A stretch of 36,584 nt of DNA from Nonomuraea ceibae. Lineage in GTDB: Bacteria; Actinomycetota; Actinomycetes; Streptosporangiales; Streptosporangiaceae. The notes under the pieces are model-generated. The model had not been told where the DNA came from. It was given only the letters and a program-made list of their open reading frames with translations, and did not search any database. Both the position numbers and the translations under genes were made by a program. Where the stretch lies: assembly GCF_019396325.1 (NCBI RefSeq), contig NZ_JAHKRO010000090.1:1-36584 (forward strand), in the 5' to 3' direction. This document shows positions 29,967 through 36,584 of this stretch, one piece after another (position 1 is the stretch's first letter; every line of letters begins with the position of its first letter).

Positions 29967-30905
29967 TCAGGACGTGCCGAACAGGGCGCTGACCGACTCG
30001 CCGCAGTGGATCCGGCGCATGGCCTCGGCCAGCGCCGGGGCGACCGACAGCACCGTGAGCTTGTCGCTGGGCTTGGGCGGCGGGACCGTGTTGGTGCACA
30101 CGATCTCCTCGACCTCGGGCAGCGCGCTGAGCCGCTCGATCGAGCCGTCGGCGAACAGCCCGTGGGTGCACGCCACGCGCACCGAGCGGACGCCGCGCTC
30201 GCGCAGCCGGTCGAGCAGCTCGATGACCGTGCTGCCCTTGGCGATCTCGTCGTCCAGGATGATCACGTCCTTGCCCGCCACGTCGCCGATGACCGAGCTG
30301 ATCACCACCCGGTCGTCGGCGAAGCGCTGCTTGGCGCCCATCGCCACGCCCGCGCCGATCAGGCGGGCGAAGTGCGCGGCCTCCTTGGCGTTGCCCAGGT
30401 CGGGGGAGACCACGACGGTGTCGGACAGGTCGTAGCGCCGGAAGTGCGCGGCCAGCTCGCGCAGCGCGTGGAGGTGGTCGACGGGGACGCTGAAGAAGCC
30501 GTGCACCTGCGGGGAGTGCAGCGTCATCGTCAGCACCCGGCCCGCTCCGGCCGTCGCCATCAGGTCGGCCACGAGCCGCGCGCCGATCGAGATGCGCGGC
30601 GCGTCCTTCTTGTCGGAGCGCGCGTAGGCGTAGTGCGGCATGACCACGGTCGTCCTGGCCGCCGAGGCGCCCCGGGCGGCGTCGAGCATGAGCAGCAGCT
30701 CGACCAGATGCTCCTGGGTGGGCGGCACGAGCGGCTGGATCAGGAACACGTCACGCTCGCGGCAGTTGGCCTGGAGCTGGACCTCGATGACGTCGTTGGC
30801 GAAGCGGTCGACCTTGACCGGGTGGAGTGGGGTGCCGAGCTGGGCGCAGATCTCCTCAGCCAGCTCCGGGTGTGCACTTCCGCTGAAAACCGTGATGTCT
30901 CGCAC
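29967..30905 (-). CDS. prs: Ribose-phosphate pyrophosphokinase, divergent type
   Basis: 312 aa from GTG 30905 (GTG 30914 is possible; a TAGGGT -10-like hexamer 9 nt upstream of 30905 fits a leaderless start). It makes PRPP from ATP and ribose 5-phosphate for purine, pyrimidine, His and Trp synthesis. Family pieces: QLQANCRERDVFLIQPLVPP, LLLMLDAARGASAARTTVVM, PHYAYARSDKKDAPRISIGA (ATP site) and VHGFFSVPVDHLHAL. The ribose-5-phosphate loop is DDEIAKGST instead of the usual DDMIDTGGT, the catalytic KRR is KQR, and the metal-site DLH is TLH. A second, housekeeping prs elsewhere in the genome is likely. It ends 10 nt from convergent hxlR. Confidence 0.88.
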   Translation of the reverse strand: MRDITVFSGSAHPELAEEICAQLGTPLHPVKVDRFANDVIEVQLQANCRERDVFLIQPLVPPTQEHLVELLLMLDAARGASAARTTVVMPHYAYARSDKKDAPRISIGARLVADLMATAGAGRVLTMTLHSPQVHGFFSVPVDHLHALRELAAHFRRYDLSDTVVVSPDLGNAKEAAHFARLIGAGVAMGAKQRFADDRVVISSVIGDVAGKDVIILDDEIAKGSTVIELLDRLRERGVRSVRVACTHGLFADGSIERLSALPEVEEIVCTNTVPPPKPSDKLTVLSVAPALAEAMRRIHCGESVSALFGTS

Positions 30906-30923
30906 GATTCCCACACCCTACAG

Positions 30924-31562
30924 TCAGGCCGGCAGGCCGGGCGTGAGCGAGCCGAGGTCGTCGACGACGCGCCAGGCCAGGGCCAGCGCGTCGGGCGCGG
31001 GCGGGTAGCGCGGGTGCGGGACGGCGATCACGCGCATGCCGGCGGCGTCGGCGGAGCGCAGGCCGTTGCTGGAGTCCTCGACGGCCACGCAGTCCGCCGG
31101 GTCGACGCCGAGCCTGCGGGCCGCCTCCAGGTAGCCGTCGGGGGCGGGCTTGCCGCGCGCGACCTCCTCGGTCGACACGGTGGCCGTGAAGCAGCTCGTC
31201 AGGCCGCTGGCGTCGAGCACCACGTCGATCAGCGCCCGGGGCGAGGAGCTGGCCAGGCCGAGCGTCACGGATGCGGCCAGCCGCCGGACGGCCTCGGTGG
31301 CGCCGGGCATCAGCGGCACGCCGTCGCGGTAGCGGGCCGCCATCTGCTCGATCACCCGCTTGGCGATCTCGGCAGGCGGCAGGTCCACGCCGAGTTCGTG
31401 CAGGTAGGCGGCCCATTCGCCGGTGCTCATGCCCATGAGCCTGGACTGGGTGTCGTCCTGCCACACGCCGCCGTGGTCGGCGACGAAGGCCCGCCGCACC
31501 TCTTCCCACACCGGCTCGGAGTCGACGAGCACCCCGTCGAGATCGAACACGCACGCTTTCAT
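30924..31562 (-). CDS. HAD-superfamily phosphatase/phosphoglucomutase-like protein
   Basis: 212 aa from ATG 31562; the frame opens further up, at 31649, but the motif-bearing start is here. Motif I is MKACVFDLDGVLVDSEPVW, the substrate loop GMSTGEW, motif II LGLASSSPR, motif III KPAPDGYLEAARRL, and motif IV AVEDSSNGLRSADAAGM. A helical cap between motifs I and II makes it subfamily IA, like beta-phosphoglucomutase, phosphoglycolate phosphatase and YniC-type sugar phosphatases. The substrate cannot be told. It lies 18 nt upstream of prs on the same strand and may be co-transcribed with it. Confidence 0.9.
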   Translation of the reverse strand: MKACVFDLDGVLVDSEPVWEEVRRAFVADHGGVWQDDTQSRLMGMSTGEWAAYLHELGVDLPPAEIAKRVIEQMAARYRDGVPLMPGATEAVRRLAASVTLGLASSSPRALIDVVLDASGLTSCFTATVSTEEVARGKPAPDGYLEAARRLGVDPADCVAVEDSSNGLRSADAAGMRVIAVPHPRYPPAPDALALAWRVVDDLGSLTPGLPA

Positions 31563-31647
31563 GGGCCCCAGCAAATCACATCCGCCTTTTGTCCGTATTG
31601 CCCGACCTTTGGCCCTGTCTGTGGTGATTTTGGGGCATGCACCCGGC

Positions 31648-33447
31648 ATGGCCGACCTTCCATTCCACGATCGCCAGGACTACGAGGACGCGGATCGCGG
31701 GTTCATCGCCGGTCTGACCCCGGCCGTGGTCAAGGACGTCGACGGCCGGGTCGTCTGGGACAACGACGCCTACGCCTTCCTCCAGGCCGACTGCCCCGAG
31801 ACCGTCCACCCCAGCCTGTGGAGACAGGGCCAGCTCTGCGCCAGGCAGGGCCTGTACGAGGTGGCCGACGGCATCTACCAGGTCCGCGGGCTCGACCTGT
31901 CGAACATGACCCTGGTCGAGGGCGACACCGGGGTCGTCGTGGTCGACCCGCTCATCTCCACCGAGTGCGCCGCCGCCGCGCTCCGCCTCTACCAGGACCA
32001 CCGCGGCGAACGCCCGGTCACCGGCGTCGTCTACACGCACTCGCACGCCGACCACTTCGGCGGCGTCCGCGGCGTCACCGGCGGCGGCGTGCCCATCCTG
32101 GCCCCCGAGGGCTTCCTCGAACACGCCGCCGCCGAGAGCGTCTACGCCGCGCCCGCCATGACCCGCCGCGCCGTCTACATGGAAGGCCCCGCCCTCGACA
32201 GGTCACCGTGGGGCCAGGTCGGCGCCGGCCTCGGCATGGCCTCCTCGACCGGGACGATCTCCCTCATCCCGCCCACCCTGTACGTCAGGCGCACCGGCCA
32301 GGAGGAGACCGTCGACGGCGTGCGGTTCAGCTTCCAGCTCGCGCCCGGCACCGACGCGCCACCCGAGATGTCGTTCCTGCTGCCCGACCGCCGGGCGCTC
32401 TTCCTGGCCGAGAACGCCACCCACAACCAGCACAACCTGCTGTCGCTGCGCGGCGCCCCGGTGCGCCACCCGCGCCGCTGGACGCGCTGCCTCACCGAGG
32501 CCATCACGCTGTTCGGCGACGCCGCCGACGTGGCCTTCGCCTCCCACCACTGGCCCTCCTGGGGCGGCGAGAACATCGTCCGCTTCCTGTCGGAGCAGCG
32601 CGACCTGTACGCCTACCTGCACGACCAGACGCTGCGCCTGATGAACCAGGGCATGACCGGCCCGGAGATCGCCGAGCACCTGCAGCTCCCGCCCGGCCTG
32701 GAGCAGGTCTGGCACACCCACGGCTACTACGGCTCGACCGGCCACAACGTCAAGGCCATCTACCAGCACTACCTCGGCTGGTTCGACGGCAACCCGGCCC
32801 ACCTGTGGGAGCACCCGCCCCGGCAGAGCGCGATCCGCTACGTGGAGTGCCTGGGCGGCGGCGCCGCCGTGGTCGCCTTCGCCAGGGCCTACATCGACGC
32901 CGGCGACCTGCGCTTCGCCGCCCAGCTGCTCAACCACGCGGTCTTCGCCGACGAGGGCAACAAACCGGCCCGCGACCTGCTGGCCGAGGTCTACACCCGG
33001 CTCGGGCACGGCGCCGAGAACGCCACCTGGCGGAACTCGTACCTGATGGGGGCGCTGGAGCTGGCCGACGGGATCGTGCCCGCCACGGCCGCGCAGCCCT
33101 CGCCCGACCTGATCGCGGCGCTGAGCGTGAGCCAGATCTTCGACTCGATCGCCATCCGGGTCAACGGGCCACGGGCCTGGCACGAGCGGCTGTCGATCGA
33201 CTGGCACCTGACCGACCTGGGGGAGCGGCACCGTACGACGCTCTCCAACGGGGCGCTCGTCCACCAGGAGAACCCGCCGGAGGCGGAGGTCGACCTGACG
33301 CTCAGGCTCACCAAGGCGCAGCTCCTCGCGCTGCTCACGGGCAAGTGCGTGGAGGGCGTGGACCGGGAGGGCGACACGGGCGTGCTCAGGCGCCTGGTGG
33401 CCGTGCTGGACGGCCCCGTGCCCGGCTTCGCGATCGTGACCCCGTGA
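31648..33447 (+). CDS. Alkyl-sulfatase-type metallo-beta-lactamase-fold hydrolase
   Basis: 599 aa from ATG 31648. The N-terminal two-thirds is a metallo-beta-lactamase domain with YTHSHADHFGG (His131, His133, Asp135, His136), the family's ENATHNQHNLL and SHHWPSWGG boxes. After it come a helical dimerisation region and a C-terminal SCP2-like domain (RVNGPRAWHERLSIDWHLTD). This is the layout of Bds1/SdsA1 type III alkyl sulfatases, which release sulfate from primary alkyl sulfates such as SDS. No signal peptide, unlike secreted SdsA1, so it may be cytoplasmic. Divergent from the HAD gene 85 nt away. Codons are C-ending. Its last 62 nt overlap the truncated sensor-like ORF. Confidence 0.93.
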   Translation: MADLPFHDRQDYEDADRGFIAGLTPAVVKDVDGRVVWDNDAYAFLQADCPETVHPSLWRQGQLCARQGLYEVADGIYQVRGLDLSNMTLVEGDTGVVVVDPLISTECAAAALRLYQDHRGERPVTGVVYTHSHADHFGGVRGVTGGGVPILAPEGFLEHAAAESVYAAPAMTRRAVYMEGPALDRSPWGQVGAGLGMASSTGTISLIPPTLYVRRTGQEETVDGVRFSFQLAPGTDAPPEMSFLLPDRRALFLAENATHNQHNLLSLRGAPVRHPRRWTRCLTEAITLFGDAADVAFASHHWPSWGGENIVRFLSEQRDLYAYLHDQTLRLMNQGMTGPEIAEHLQLPPGLEQVWHTHGYYGSTGHNVKAIYQHYLGWFDGNPAHLWEHPPRQSAIRYVECLGGGAAVVAFARAYIDAGDLRFAAQLLNHAVFADEGNKPARDLLAEVYTRLGHGAENATWRNSYLMGALELADGIVPATAAQPSPDLIAALSVSQIFDSIAIRVNGPRAWHERLSIDWHLTDLGERHRTTLSNGALVHQENPPEAEVDLTLRLTKAQLLALLTGKCVEGVDREGDTGVLRRLVAVLDGPVPGFAIVTP

Positions 33448-33868
33448 CCGGGCCCGCCCACAGGAGCGTCGCCAGCACCGCTCCGGCCGCCGGACCGGCG
33501 AGCAGGGGCGCCGACACGCCGCCCGCGTGCCAGCTCGCCGCCGCCGCGGCCGCGCACGCCAGCACGGTCACGGCGAACGTCGCCGCCCACAGCGGAAGCA
33601 CGTACAGGAAGGCGAAGAACAGGGGGAACACCAGCCAGGCGAACGGCGCCGACAGCGTGGCCAGGCCCGCCCACGCGCAGGTGAGCGTCACCAGCCAGAC
33701 CCGCTCGCCGGTGCGGCTCAGGCCGCCGCCGAACACCGGCCCGGCCGCGTAGAGGGCGGCCAGCAGCACGCCGGCGACGGCCACGACGGGCCGCCCGTCG
33801 CCGCCCACGGCGGCCAGCAGCAGCACCGCCGACGCGCCGTGGACCGCCCACCAGAGCAGCCGCACCAT
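33386..33868 (-). pseudogene. Truncated sensor histidine kinase: membrane-sensor domain only
   Basis: 160 codons from ATG 33868. Residues 1-140 have five or six hydrophobic segments, in the order and style of the N-terminal sensor of actinomycete HisKA_3 (DesK-like) kinases: MVRLLWWAVHGASAVLLLAA, VWLVTLTCAWAGLATLSAPF, AWLVFPLFFAFLYVLPLWAA, ending LLAGPAAGAVLATLLWAG. The phospho-acceptor His box and ATPase domain are missing. The frame instead continues antisense through the 3' end of the sulfatase gene as a low-complexity RSRSRARGRPARPP tail. The break falls near 33450, exactly at the sulfatase end. No response regulator is nearby. It could still be made as a membrane protein. Confidence 0.65.
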
Positions 33869-33892
33869 GCCACCGAGGGTAATCCGCGCAGG

Positions 33893-35299
33893 TCAGCGCC
33901 GCCGGGGCGCCACGCTGGTGAAGGCGAGATAGAGCACGCCCGCCAGCACCAGCGCGACCACCACGCCGATGTTGGCCGAGGCGAACGTGCCCGCCTTCAG
34001 GTCGTCGCTCATCAGGAAGCCGACCAGGCCCGCGATGTTCGGGTCGGCCGAGCTGATCAGGCCGATGCCGACGAACGAGGCCGCCACCAGCGACACCACG
34101 CCCGCCCAGTTGACCGCCGGCGCGCCCGGCCGCAGCAGCCGCTCGTCGTAGGAGCGCCCGCCGTCGCGCAGCCGCCACAGGTCCACCAGGAAGACCGCGA
34201 CCCAGGCCGCCATCACCACGCCGATGATCGCCAGGAACGCCTGGAACGTGGCCAGGAAGCTGGTCGAGACGAACAGCAGGTAGTAGCCGCCGAGCACCAT
34301 GAGCAGGCCGTCGATCAGCACCGCGTAGTGCCGCCTGATCGGCACGCCCAGCGCCAGCATCGACAGGCCCGACGAGTAGATGTCCATGATCGCCCCGGCC
34401 AGGAACCCGCCGATGGCGGTCAGCAGGTACGGCAGCAGGAACCAGGTCGGCAGCGCCCCCGCCAGCGCCGCCACCGGGTCACCGGCCGCCGCGCCGGCCA
34501 GCTCCGGGTCGCCGCCCGCCAGCAGCACGCCGAACACCAGCAGCACCATCGGCGGCAGCGCCCCGCCCAGCGTCGTCCACAACGCCACCCGCGAGGGCCG
34601 CGACGCCGACGGCAGGTAACGCGAGTAGTCGGCCCCGCAGTTGACCCAGCCCAGGCCGAGCAGCGTCATCGCGAAGATCACCCCGCCCACCCAGGCGCCC
34701 GGCCCCGCGTCGCCGCCCTCCAGCGCGGTGCCCAGGCGCGGCGCCATCAGCACCATGTAGATCACGGTCAGCACGACGAACGCGTAGGTCAGGTACCGCT
34801 GCACCACCATGATCATCGCGTGCCCGTACACCCCGACCGCGATCGTCACCAGCGCCGCCACCGCGAAGCACACCGCCGTCGCCGTCGTGGCCGGCACGCC
34901 CGGCGCGACCCGGCCCAGGATCGCCGCCCCGCCCTGCGCCGCGAGCGTGACCAGCACGGTCTCCCAGCCCACGTTCGAGACGTACGACAGCGCGGCGGGC
35001 AGCTTGTTGCCCTGGTAGCCGAACGGCGCCCGGCCCAGCGTCATCGTCGGCACCCCGGACCGGGACCCGGCGACGGCCACCAGCCCGACCAGGCCGAACG
35101 AGAGCGCGTAGCCGACCGCCCCGGTGATGATCGCGGGGACGACGCCCAGCCCGAGCCCGACCACGTACACGCCGAACGCGACCCCGAACAGCGACAGGTT
35201 CGAGCCCGCCCACGGCCAGAACAGATCCGACGGCCGGCCGCGGCGCTCCCCTTCGGGGATCGCGTTGATGCCGTTCCGTTCCACCGCCAACGTGTCCAT
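33893..35299 (-). CDS. NCS1-family cytosine/purine-type permease
   Basis: 468 aa from ATG 35299. Twelve hydrophobic segments. It starts with VERNGINAIPEGERRGRPSD, the typical N-terminal cytoplasmic motif, then LFWPWAGSNLSLFGVAFGVY (the N in helix 1 is typical of NCS1 carriers). Other marks: GRAPFGYQGNKLPAALSYVS, and ADYSRYLPSASRPSRVALWT in the middle, typical of cytosine permease CodB and of purine-cytosine permeases. It probably takes up cytosine, purines, allantoin or related bases with Na+ or H+. No cytosine deaminase gene is in the window. The upstream gap has a GTACCC/GGGTAC palindrome shared with the divergent MFS. Confidence 0.92.
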   Translation of the reverse strand: MDTLAVERNGINAIPEGERRGRPSDLFWPWAGSNLSLFGVAFGVYVVGLGLGVVPAIITGAVGYALSFGLVGLVAVAGSRSGVPTMTLGRAPFGYQGNKLPAALSYVSNVGWETVLVTLAAQGGAAILGRVAPGVPATTATAVCFAVAALVTIAVGVYGHAMIMVVQRYLTYAFVVLTVIYMVLMAPRLGTALEGGDAGPGAWVGGVIFAMTLLGLGWVNCGADYSRYLPSASRPSRVALWTTLGGALPPMVLLVFGVLLAGGDPELAGAAAGDPVAALAGALPTWFLLPYLLTAIGGFLAGAIMDIYSSGLSMLALGVPIRRHYAVLIDGLLMVLGGYYLLFVSTSFLATFQAFLAIIGVVMAAWVAVFLVDLWRLRDGGRSYDERLLRPGAPAVNWAGVVSLVAASFVGIGLISSADPNIAGLVGFLMSDDLKAGTFASANIGVVVALVLAGVLYLAFTSVAPRRR

Positions 35300-35308
35300 G
35301 ATCGGACG

Positions 35309-35321
35309 GTACCCGGGGTAC
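35309..35321. promoter_or_regulatory. Short perfect palindrome between permease and MFS genes
   Basis: GTACCC and GGGTAC flank a single central G, in the 42-bp divergent gap. On the minus strand a TACCGT -10-like hexamer lies within it, about 10 nt from the permease ATG. A shared operator is possible, but 13 bp of GC-rich palindrome can arise by chance. Confidence 0.35.
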
Positions 35322-35341
35322 ATGAGGCGGAAAAGGGGGAT

Positions 35342-36584
35342 GTGACCGCCGTGACGCCTGACCCGCGCAGGCCCGCGCTGGCCGTCTGCCTCGTGGCGGC
35401 GTTCATGTCCGGCCTGGACGTGAGCATCGTCAACGTCGCCCTGCCCTCGATCAGGGAGAGCCTGCACGCCTCCGCCGACGGCCTGCAGTGGATCCTGTCC
35501 GGCTACGCGCTGACGTTCGGGCTGCTGCTGGTGCCCGCCGGGCGGCTCGGCGACGCGCGCGGCCGGCGCGACCTGTTCGTCCTGGGCGTGCTGCTGTTCA
35601 CCCTGGCCAGCGCCGCGTGCGGGCTCGCGCCCAGCATGCCGGTGCTGGTCGTCGCCCGGCTGCTCCAGGGCCTGGCCGCCGGGGTGATCAACCCGCAGGT
35701 GTCGGGGCTGATCCAGCAGATGTTCCAGGGCGCCGAACGCGGGCGGGCGTTCGGCGCGCTCGGCGCCACCATCGGCGTGTCCACCGCCGCGGGGCCGCTC
35801 ATCGGCGGCGCGCTCGTCACCGTGTTCGGCGCCGACCACGGCTGGCGGTGGGTGTTCCTGGTGAACGTGCCGATCGGGCTCGCGCTGCTGCCGCTGGCCC
35901 GCAAACTGCTGCCCGCCATGCCGCGCGGGCAGGGACGGCGCGAGAGCATGGACCCCGTCGGCGTGCTGCTGCTCGGCGCGGGCGTCGCCGGGCTGCTGCT
36001 GCCCGTCATCCAGCAGCACCAGTGGCAGAGCCCCGCCACCTGGCTCCTCGTCCCGGCCGCCCTGGCCGTGCTCGCCGGCTTCGTCGCCTGGGAGCGGGCC
36101 TACGGCAAGGAACCGCTGGTGCGGCTCGCGCTGTTCGCCCGCCGCTCCTACAGCCTCGGCACCACGATCGCGCTGTTCTACTTCGCCGGGTTCACCGGGA
36201 TCTTCTTCATCTTCACCCTCTACCTGCAGAGCGGGCTCCACTACAGCCCGCTCCAGGCCGGGCTGTCGATCACCCCGTTCGCGCTCGGCTCGGCGTCGGC
36301 GTCGCTGCTCGGCGGCCGGCTCGTCGGGCGGGCCGGGCGGCGGGTGGTCGCCGTCGGCCTGCTCGTCGTCATCGCCGGGCTCGCGTCGACCGTCTGGGCC
36401 ACCGTGCTCGTGCCCGGTCCCGGCGTCGGGCTCGCCACCGCGCTGCCGCTGCTCGTCGCCGGCATCGGCAGCGGGCTCGTCATCGCGCCCAACCAGGCGA
36501 TCAGCCTCTCCGAGGTGCCCCCGGCCGCCGGCGGCAGCGCCGCCGGGGTGCTGCAGACCGGGCAGCGGCTCGGCTCGTCGATCG
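35342..36584 (+). CDS. MFS transporter, DHA2/EmrB-QacA type (3' end missing)
   Basis: I translated 414 codons from GTG 35342 to the window edge without a stop. GTG 35351 is an alternative, since AAGGGGGA lies just upstream of both. Motif D1 LDVSIVNVALPSI in helix 1, motif A GRLGDARGRRDLFVLGVLLF, the antiporter motif C ATIGVSTAAGPLIGGALVTV in helix 5, and WRWVFLVNVPIGLALLPLA are all diagnostic of 14-TM DHA2 drug:H+ antiporters. About 10-11 segments are present before truncation. Multidrug or metabolite efflux is expected. Divergent from the NCS1 permease. Confidence 0.9.
   Translation, partial: MTAVTPDPRRPALAVCLVAAFMSGLDVSIVNVALPSIRESLHASADGLQWILSGYALTFGLLLVPAGRLGDARGRRDLFVLGVLLFTLASAACGLAPSMPVLVVARLLQGLAAGVINPQVSGLIQQMFQGAERGRAFGALGATIGVSTAAGPLIGGALVTVFGADHGWRWVFLVNVPIGLALLPLARKLLPAMPRGQGRRESMDPVGVLLLGAGVAGLLLPVIQQHQWQSPATWLLVPAALAVLAGFVAWERAYGKEPLVRLALFARRSYSLGTTIALFYFAGFTGIFFIFTLYLQSGLHYSPLQAGLSITPFALGSASASLLGGRLVGRAGRRVVAVGLLVVIAGLASTVWATVLVPGPGVGLATALPLLVAGIGSGLVIAPNQAISLSEVPPAAGGSAAGVLQTGQRLGSSI

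Noticed and set aside
30006..33752. A 1248-codon open frame on the plus strand across prs, HAD and sulfatase
   Set aside because: It is antisense or out of frame to three genes with clear motifs and has the Arg/Pro/Gly-rich composition of GC-rich shadow frames.
1..36584. CRISPR arrays, tRNA/rRNA genes, insertion sequences, biosynthetic cluster or defence island
   Set aside because: No spaced direct repeats, cloverleaf-like sequences, transposase motifs, polyketide/peptide synthetase domains or restriction/nuclease sets were found.

Overview
The window is very GC-rich, with strong G/C bias at third codon positions, GTG starts, ATGA overlaps and several probably leaderless genes. Together with an ECF sigma factor, HxlR, MDMPI-fold and SPFH/ribbon-helix-helix genes, this points to a filamentous actinomycete. 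A Streptosporangiales relative such as Nonomuraea is my guess; the genus is inference only. It reads as ordinary chromosomal accessory and housekeeping DNA. I see no phage, transposase, CRISPR, rRNA or tRNA. No stretch over 300 bases lacks a gene or gene remnant.

Layout. 1-2082 (-): SPFH/band-7 membrane protein, a 55-aa ribbon-helix-helix protein overlapping it, and an amidase cut by the window edge. A 26-bp near-perfect palindrome separates this operon from a divergent PLP fold-II enzyme (2139-3287, +). 3264-6734 (-): an ArsR regulator, the helicase HrpB and a GNAT-like protein form an overlapping operon. hrpB carries an in-frame proline-rich repeat insert at which synonymous codon use flips. 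A divergent MFS exporter (6798-7946) probably answers to the ArsR protein and is followed by a small membrane protein. 8546-9961: a 17-codon leader ORF, an ECF sigma factor and an unknown partner are stacked by overlaps. uppP (9930-10760, -) follows, then a decayed second sigma locus (10864-11561): a sigma fragment lacking most of region 2 and broken partner remnants.

11546-14747: NmrA-like oxidoreductase and divergent AraC regulator, a HAD-like protein, a PspC protein and lipB. 14776-17302 (-): APC-type amino acid permease with a GntR-like operator, PfpI/DJ-1 protein and DUF2809 membrane protein. 17331-18959 (+): ABC-F ATPase. 19080-24778 (+): a complete five-gene peptide-type ABC importer in which every junction is an ATGA overlap. 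Its binding protein appears anchored by a C-terminal helix instead of a lipid.

24757-30905: a second NmrA-like gene behind a likely TetR-type operator, an MDMPI-fold protein, a nucleotidyltransferase and divergent SDR, an MFS exporter with its divergent HxlR regulator, and a divergent-type PRPP synthetase. 30924-36584: HAD phosphohydrolase, alkyl-sulfatase-type metallo-hydrolase, a truncated sensor-kinase membrane domain, an NCS1 cytosine/purine permease, and a DHA2 MFS exporter running off the end.

The main theme is regulator plus divergent exporter or reductase (ArsR/MFS, AraC/NmrA, HxlR/MFS), with readable inverted-repeat operators in several gaps. No clearly new multi-gene system stands out. 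The best leads are the SPFH-RHH operon with its palindrome, the leader-sigma-partner stack, the hrpB insert with codon-skew flip, and the two decayed signalling loci.
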